A DNA stretch of 9,442 nucleotides from Chloroflexota bacterium (GTDB taxonomy: Bacteria; Chloroflexota; Limnocylindria; Limnocylindrales; CSP1-4), in NCBI GenBank assembly GCA_003157175.1, contig PMIQ01000080.1, positions 16,832 through 26,273 on the forward strand, given 5' to 3'. Below the pieces are notes generated by a model. The model did not search any database and was not told the origin of the DNA. It saw only the letters and a program-made list of their open reading frames with translations. This document shows positions 1-3,413 of the stretch, in pieces. The first letter of the stretch is position 1, and each line of letters opens with the position of its first letter. The position numbers and the translations under genes are program-made.

Positions 1-63
1 ACACGCTCCCGGGCCGAGCTGCTGGCGTGGGCGGCGGCGAAGCCGGCGCGTGTAGGGGCCTGA
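1..63 (+). CDS. possible 3' end of an upstream gene (partial)
   Basis: Frame 1 is open from the window edge to a TGA at 61-63 and reads as an Ala/Leu-rich, helix-like tail (RAELLAWAAAKPARVGA). The stop is followed at once by two inverted repeats, as expected at the end of a transcription unit. Only 20 residues are visible, so no family can be assigned. Frame 3 is also open here, but it reads through the repeats as low-quality sequence and I regard it as a false extension of the next gene. Chance openness in GC-rich DNA is possible. Confidence 0.35.
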   Translation, partial: TRSRAELLAWAAAKPARVGA

Positions 64-69
64 GCCCGG

Positions 70-85
70 GTGCTTTCGAAAGCAC
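70..85. repeat. perfect 16-bp palindrome
   Basis: GTGCTTTCGAAAGCAC is a perfect palindrome 6 nt after the TGA at 61-63. As RNA it could fold into a short hairpin, and as DNA it could be a dimeric-regulator site. No T-run follows, so a classical intrinsic terminator is not supported. Confidence 0.6.
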
Positions 86-87
86 AG

Positions 88-111
88 GGCGGCCGAAGTT
101 TAGAGGCCGCC
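88..111. repeat. inverted repeat, 7-bp arms, 10-nt loop
   Basis: GGCGGCC (88-94) and GGCCGCC (105-111) are exact inverted copies around an A/T-containing loop (95-104). Together with the palindrome at 70-85 this makes two hairpins in tandem between the possible upstream gene and the membrane-protein gene at 147. They may help end upstream transcription, though the T-tract expected of an intrinsic terminator is missing. Confidence 0.5.
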
Positions 112-134
112 GCCCGCGAGTCGCCCCGGTTGCG

Positions 135-140
135 TACCAT
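135..140 (+). promoter_or_regulatory. -10-like hexamer for a leaderless transcript
   Basis: TACCAT keeps the two most conserved -10 positions (A2 and T6) and lies exactly 6 nt before the ATG at 147. Transcription would then begin at or next to the start codon. No convincing -35 hexamer is seen 17 nt upstream and no Shine-Dalgarno sequence precedes the ATG. The same spacing recurs before the genes at 1065 and 3414, which strengthens the call. Confidence 0.45.
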
Positions 141-146
141 GCCCAA

Positions 147-953
147 ATGCAGCAACGCAATGGAGCCCGTGAGCTTGGGCTGATCGTGGCCACGCTGGCG
201 GCGGTCGGCCGGTTCGTAACCGATGAGCCGCTCTGGGTCGCTACCGCGCTGACGGTGATCGTGGCAGCCGCCGGCACTGCGAGCCTGCTGGGCGAGCTTC
301 GGCCGTGGCGCTGGCCGCTGGATCGTGTCTCACTCCCCGCCATGGCCGCGTTCGCGTCGGTGGGAGTCGCCCACCTCATCGACCCGGTGCCGTGGCTGGC
401 GGGCGTCTTCGCGGTCTCGTGGGCGGTCACGGCGTGGGCGGTCTCGATCGAGACGGCCTCGGCCACGCCCGGCGGTAGGGCCGCGTCGGTCACGCGGGAC
501 GGCACTCACGCGCGATCGACCGCCGCGCGCCTCGGCGCCTTCGGGCTGGCGTTTCTGGGTTTCGCGGCCATCGGCGGCATCGTTCCCGGTGGCATCGCCG
601 GCGACGGACAGCCGCTGAGCGTCGCGGCATTCCTGGCCACGATCGTCCTGGACGTGGCCATCGGCGGGCTGGCCGGCTACCGGATCGCGGCCGTGCGGCC
701 GCACTCGCGGGGTCACGCGGCCGTGGCGTTCTACCAGTACTCGATGATCGTGGCTCCGGTCGGGGTCCTGGTCCGGGTGCTGGCCCTGCCACGGCTCTTC
801 GGCCCGGCGGTGCTGGTATTGGCCGTGTACATCCTCACGTCGCTGCGCGAATCCGATGAACCCGTCCGCTTCAACGCCCGCCTGCTCGAGGAGACCGGGG
901 TGCTGATCTTGGCCGGAGTAGCCGTGGTAGTTCTTGGCCTGGTCGTGAAGTAG
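147..953 (+). CDS. polytopic integral membrane protein, unknown function
   Basis: The product is 268 aa. I do not recognise the family. The chain is mostly hydrophobic, with about seven to nine likely membrane segments, for example near residues 8-22, 29-49, 62-79, 82-101, 131-152, 157-176, 214-230 and 247-267. A polar loop rich in Ala, Thr and Arg lies around 103-128. The segment around residues 178-200 (RPHSRG..AVAFYQYSMIV) separates the last helices. No nucleotide-binding motif, metal site or signal peptide stands out. The frame is open upstream to the window edge, but those residues are Gly/Arg/Pro-rich and pass through two inverted repeats. I therefore chose the ATG at 147, which has a -10-like element 6 nt before it. 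The next gene lies 111 nt downstream with its own promoter-like element, so this gene looks monocistronic. It could be a small transporter or a membrane-anchored accessory protein. Confidence 0.7.
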   Translation: MQQRNGARELGLIVATLAAVGRFVTDEPLWVATALTVIVAAAGTASLLGELRPWRWPLDRVSLPAMAAFASVGVAHLIDPVPWLAGVFAVSWAVTAWAVSIETASATPGGRAASVTRDGTHARSTAARLGAFGLAFLGFAAIGGIVPGGIAGDGQPLSVAAFLATIVLDVAIGGLAGYRIAAVRPHSRGHAAVAFYQYSMIVAPVGVLVRVLALPRLFGPAVLVLAVYILTSLRESDEPVRFNARLLEETGVLILAGVAVVVLGLVVK

Positions 954-958
954 GGGAG

Positions 959-985
959 GGGCGGCCGCCCGGGTCGCGCGGCCGC
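959..985. repeat. GC-rich palindromes after the membrane-protein gene
   Basis: GGGCGGCCGCCC (959-970) is a 12-nt palindrome, and its core GCGGCCGC recurs at 978-985, so the two copies can also pair with each other. They begin 5 nt after the stop codon at 953. They could act as a weak terminator-like structure, but no T-run follows, and GC-rich DNA produces such palindromes readily. The rest of the 111-nt gap shows only the -10-like element at 1053. Confidence 0.35.
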
Positions 986-1052
986 AGGTCCGGCGCCACT
1001 CCACCAAGCCCGCCCCGGCGCCACTTCCCGTGCGCGGCGGGCTCGCGGCGCC

Positions 1053-1058
1053 GATACT
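1053..1058 (+). promoter_or_regulatory. -10-like hexamer for a leaderless transcript
   Basis: GATACT matches the -10 consensus at four of six positions, including A2 and T6, and ends exactly 6 nt before the ATG at 1065. No Shine-Dalgarno sequence is present. No good -35 hexamer is seen, which is common where the -10 element dominates. Confidence 0.45.
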
Positions 1059-1064
1059 GCCCGC

Positions 1065-1850
1065 ATGATCCGACGCGTGACCGCCACCCGCTACGTGACC
1101 CCGCTGCGCGAGGGCGGCTCGCTGCCGGCGATCGTGGAGGCCGACGACGACGGCCTGTACGTGGCCAAGTTCCGTGGCGCCGGGCACGGCGTGAAGGCAC
1201 TTGTCGCCGAGTTGATCGCGGGCGAGATCGGGCGGGCGCTGGGCTTGCTCGTACCGGAGATCGTGCTGCTCGACTTCGACCCGCGTCTGGCGGCCGCCGA
1301 GCCCGACGCGGAGATCCGGGAACTGCTCCAGCGAAGCAGCGGCATCAACGTGGGGCTGGACTTCCTCCCGGGCGCGCTGGGGTTCGATCCGGCCGCCGGC
1401 TTCCGGCCTCCGTCCGACCTTTGCGCCGATGTCGTCTGGTTCGACGCTTTGGTAACCAACGTCGACCGTGACGCCCGAAACACGAACATGCTCGTCTGGC
1501 ACAAGCGGCTGTGGCTGATCGATCACGGCTCCGCGCTGTACATCCATCACAGCTGGCGGGATCCGGCCGGCCACGCGCGCAAGCCGATGGTCGAGATCAA
1601 GAGGAACGTGCTGCTGCCGTACGCGAGCTCGATCGTGGCGGCGGACGAGCGGCTCGCGCCGAAGCTCACGCCCGACCTTCTGACCGCGATAATCGCGGAA
1701 GTGCCGGACGACTGGCTGCCGCCCGAGCCGAACAGGCCCGACCTGGCAACTCCGGCGGCCCATCGGGCGGCATACCTGGAATACCTCGAGCGCCGGCTGG
1801 CGGCGCCGCGCGCGTTTGTGGAGGAGGCGGAACGTGCCCGAGTCGCGTAG
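1065..1850 (+). CDS. HipA-like kinase (stand-alone kinase core)
   Basis: This 261-aa protein belongs to the HipA-related Ser/Thr kinase superfamily. Seen in the sequence: an N-terminal lobe with a candidate ATP-anchoring lysine (LYVAKFRG, K35), then the catalytic loop NVDRDARNTNM with D134 and N139, and the metal-binding IDHG with D153. These line up with D309, N314 and D332 of E. coli HipA, with the same five-residue D-to-N spacing. The first half of a full-length HipA is missing, so it is a compact single-module form. No HipB-type helix-turn-helix antitoxin gene lies next to it. Instead it overlaps by 17 nt a DUF3037 gene, implying coupled translation. Known for the family: HipA phosphorylates GltX in E. 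coli. The substrate of this smaller family is not known to me. The ATG at 1065 was chosen because a -10-like element sits 6 nt upstream and the protein begins directly with the expected domain. I am confident of the kinase fold and unsure of any toxin role. Confidence 0.85.
   Translation: MIRRVTATRYVTPLREGGSLPAIVEADDDGLYVAKFRGAGHGVKALVAELIAGEIGRALGLLVPEIVLLDFDPRLAAAEPDAEIRELLQRSSGINVGLDFLPGALGFDPAAGFRPPSDLCADVVWFDALVTNVDRDARNTNMLVWHKRLWLIDHGSALYIHHSWRDPAGHARKPMVEIKRNVLLPYASSIVAADERLAPKLTPDLLTAIIAEVPDDWLPPEPNRPDLATPAAHRAAYLEYLERRLAAPRAFVEEAERARVA
1822..1827 (+). promoter_or_regulatory. Shine-Dalgarno site that sets the DUF3037 start
   Basis: AGGAGG lies inside the 3' end of the kinase gene, 6 nt before the GTG at 1834. 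It fixes that GTG as the start, rather than the TTG at 1816 that precedes the site. Confidence 0.75.
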
Positions 1851-2238
1851 CCCCTTCGCGTACACCGTGCTTCGGGCCGTGCCGCGGGTGGAGCGCGGCG
1901 AGTTCATCAACGTCGGCGTCGTCCTGTTCTGCCGCGAGAAGCGGTTCCTCGGGGCGCGGATCGGACTCGACGCAGACCGTCTCGCGGCGCTCTCGCCCGA
2001 ATGCGAGGCAGCCGGGATCCGGACGCAGCTCGAGGCCATCGTTCGGGTGGCCGAAGGCGACGCGGACGCCGGCCCTATAGCGCGCCTCTCCCAGTCCGAG
2101 CGCTTCCACTGGATCTCGTCGCCGCACAGCACGATCGTTCAGCGCTCGGAGGCTCACACGGGCCTGACCGACGATCCGGCAGCCACGCTCGAGCACCTTT
2201 TCCGGACCCTGGTGGCGGCGCCGGAACCGAGCTCATGA
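1834..2238 (+). CDS. DUF3037 family protein
   Basis: The product is 134 aa. It shows the family signature near the N-terminus (RVERGEFINVGVVLFC, residues 18-33) and a conserved C-terminal half, residues about 88-110, with a SPHSTIVQRSEAHTG-type stretch followed by a DP...L..LF..LV ending. The molecular function of DUF3037 is not established to my knowledge. No catalytic motif, helix-turn-helix or membrane segment is evident. The GTG start has an AGGAGG site 6 nt upstream and lies 17 nt inside the kinase gene. The two are therefore probably translated together, and the protein may regulate, or be modified by, the kinase. From memory, small HipA-like kinases and DUF3037 proteins are often neighbours, which supports a functional pair. 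A longer start at 1816 (TTG) is possible but would lie upstream of the Shine-Dalgarno site. Confidence 0.85.
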   Translation: MPESRSPFAYTVLRAVPRVERGEFINVGVVLFCREKRFLGARIGLDADRLAALSPECEAAGIRTQLEAIVRVAEGDADAGPIARLSQSERFHWISSPHSTIVQRSEAHTGLTDDPAATLEHLFRTLVAAPEPSS

Positions 2239-2272
2239 CCGGACCCGCGCGCCGCCCCGCAACCGGCCCGCG

Positions 2273-2301
2273 TTGACAGGGTTGGCCCTGGATGCTAGAA
2301 A
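2273..2301 (+). promoter_or_regulatory. sigma70-type promoter for the TPR-protein gene
   Basis: A perfect -35 TTGACA (2273-2278), a 17-nt spacer and a -10 TAGAAA (2296-2301) preceded by an extended TG (2293-2294) make the clearest promoter in the window. Transcription should begin near 2308, giving a leader of about 130 nt before the TTG at 2440. Confidence 0.7.
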
Positions 2302-2307
2302 GAATGT

Positions 2308-2439
2308 CCGGACGGGGCCATTCCCGTCAGAATTGGCGTGCCTCCAGCGAGGGCGGCGTCAGCGCCGTCTCGCAGCCCATCGCAGCCCGGCTCATCGCCG
2401 CGCGTCGGTCCGGCGCAGTTGACGAAAGGAACCTCATCC
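2308..2439 (+). promoter_or_regulatory. structured 5' leader of the TPR-protein mRNA
   Basis: From the predicted transcription start the leader holds two good hairpins. GACGGG (2311-2316) pairs with CCCGTC (2323-2328) around a 6-nt loop. GGCGGCG (2352-2358) pairs with CGCCGTC (2363-2369) around TCAG, with one G-U pair. A tandem repeat of TCGCAGCCC follows (2370-2378 and 2380-2388). A Shine-Dalgarno-like AAAGGAA (2425-2431) lies 8 nt before the TTG. Neither hairpin has a T-run, so I see no attenuator-type terminator and I match no known riboswitch. The structures could affect stability or translation. Confidence 0.4.
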
Positions 2440-3291
2440 TTGGTTTTCCCTGAGATCGAAAAGGGCACCGGCGGTAACGCCGTTCGGATCAAGCGCCAGC
2501 TATGCGAGCTGGCGATAACCCACGCGTCGGACGGGCGCTGGGCGGAGGCCGCTGACACCAACCGCAAGATCCTGGAGATGGGAGCCGACGCCGAGTCCGA
2601 GAATCGCCTGGCCAAGGCCCTGTGGGAGCTCGGAGAGCTCGGCGAGGCGCGTGAGCACTACCAGATCGCCCTCGCCCTCGATCCCACCAATCGCATCGCC
2701 GAGCGCAACATCGAGCGCCTGAGGGTGCTGATGAGCGAGGCCGGCGACAAGACCGTGGCCGCGGAGAAGGCGAGCAAGGCGCCCGTCGCCATCTTCGTCG
2801 AGGAGACCGGCAAGACCGGGTTCGCCATGCTCACTGATTTGGCCACGCCGCGGACCCTCGCCCACGTGAACCCGGGCGACGCCGTGGAGCTCCTGTCCGA
2901 GAGCAATCGACTCTACGCCGTGGCCAACGGGACTCGCATCGGGATCGTGGAGCCGCGCGTCGCGGCCCGGCTGCTGAAGCTGCTCGCGGACGGCAACAAG
3001 TACTCGGCCGGGATCACTTCGCTCGGCGACCGTGACGTCCGCATCGTGATCCGCGAGATCTTCCAGGATCCCCGCAACTACGGCAAGGTCAGCTTCCCCA
3101 CCGCGGCTCGCTCCACGGACCTGCGCCCGTACACCAAGGGCACGCTCCTGCGCGAGGAAGAGCTGATGGAGGAAGAGCTCGAAGAGGACGACGAGGACGA
3201 GGAGATCGAGGACCTCGATCGCGTTCTGCCGGCCCAGGTTACCGGCGACGAGGCCTTTGAAGAGGAGCCCGACGAGCTCGAGGAGCCGTAG
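2440..3291 (+). CDS. TPR protein with conserved C-terminal domain and acidic tail
   Basis: This 283-aa cytoplasmic protein has three parts. Residues about 18-84 form two tetratricopeptide-like helical pairs (CELAITHASDGRWAEAADTN, then the LAKALWELGELGEAREHYQ region ending at LDPTN). Residues about 110-230 are a compact beta-rich-looking domain with LYAVANGTRIGIVEPRVAAR and VIREIFQDP. I recall similar domains in Chloroflexota TPR proteins but cannot name the fold. Residues 239-283 are a tail with 26 Asp/Glu in 45 residues and one Arg. TPRs usually mediate protein-protein contact, and the tail may bind a basic partner or mimic nucleic acid (inference). The frame is open back to a GTG at 2338, but that stretch is Pro/Ser/Ala-rich and lacks a ribosome site. 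The TTG at 2440, with AAAGGAA 8 nt upstream, is a better start. The gene has its own strong promoter and seems monocistronic. Confidence 0.75.
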   Translation: MVFPEIEKGTGGNAVRIKRQLCELAITHASDGRWAEAADTNRKILEMGADAESENRLAKALWELGELGEAREHYQIALALDPTNRIAERNIERLRVLMSEAGDKTVAAEKASKAPVAIFVEETGKTGFAMLTDLATPRTLAHVNPGDAVELLSESNRLYAVANGTRIGIVEPRVAARLLKLLADGNKYSAGITSLGDRDVRIVIREIFQDPRNYGKVSFPTAARSTDLRPYTKGTLLREEELMEEELEEDDEDEEIEDLDRVLPAQVTGDEAFEEEPDELEEP

Positions 3292-3362
3292 GCCGCTCCT
3301 CGCCTCCAGGCGCGCCGCGCTCGGGCGCCCGGACCGGATCATCCGTTGCCATCCCGGCCTTC

Positions 3363-3378
3363 CGCCGCGTTCGCGGCG
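3363..3378. repeat. perfect inverted repeat upstream of the methylase-like gene
   Basis: CGCCGCG (3363-3369) and CGCGGCG (3372-3378) are exact inverted arms around TT. The repeat spans about -51 to -36 relative to a transcript starting at 3414. It lies 71 nt after the TPR gene stop, so it may be an operator or a hairpin ending TPR transcription. No T-run follows. The remaining intergenic sequence (3292-3362) shows nothing recognisable. Confidence 0.45.
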
Positions 3379-3401
3379 ATTCCGACCCGGCACGCGTCTG
3401 T

Positions 3402-3407
3402 CACAAT
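3402..3407 (+). promoter_or_regulatory. -10-like hexamer for a leaderless transcript
   Basis: CACAAT matches the -10 consensus at four of six positions, including A2 and T6, and ends exactly 6 nt before the ATG at 3414. No Shine-Dalgarno sequence precedes the ATG. The -35 region (around 3379-3384) is weak. Confidence 0.45.
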
Positions 3408-3413
3408 TGACCC

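Noticed and set aside
27..146. N-terminal extension of the first membrane protein
   Set aside because: It runs through two inverted repeats, is Gly/Arg/Pro-rich, and has no ribosome site. The ATG at 147 has a -10-like element at leaderless spacing.
959..985. Attachment site or origin-like repeats
   Set aside because: The two GCGGCCGC octamers are short GC palindromes of a kind common at this base composition, and no integrase or replication gene is nearby.
330..2132. A 600-codon open frame on the - strand
   Set aside because: It lies opposite the membrane protein, the HipA-like kinase and the DUF3037 gene, spans their boundaries, and reads as Arg/Gly/Pro/His-rich sequence with no domain. 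GC-rich DNA often leaves the antisense frame open.
2338..2439. GTG start for a longer TPR protein
   Set aside because: There is no Shine-Dalgarno sequence before 2338, the added residues are Pro/Ser/Ala-rich and coincide with hairpins and a tandem repeat, and TTG 2440 has a ribosome site.
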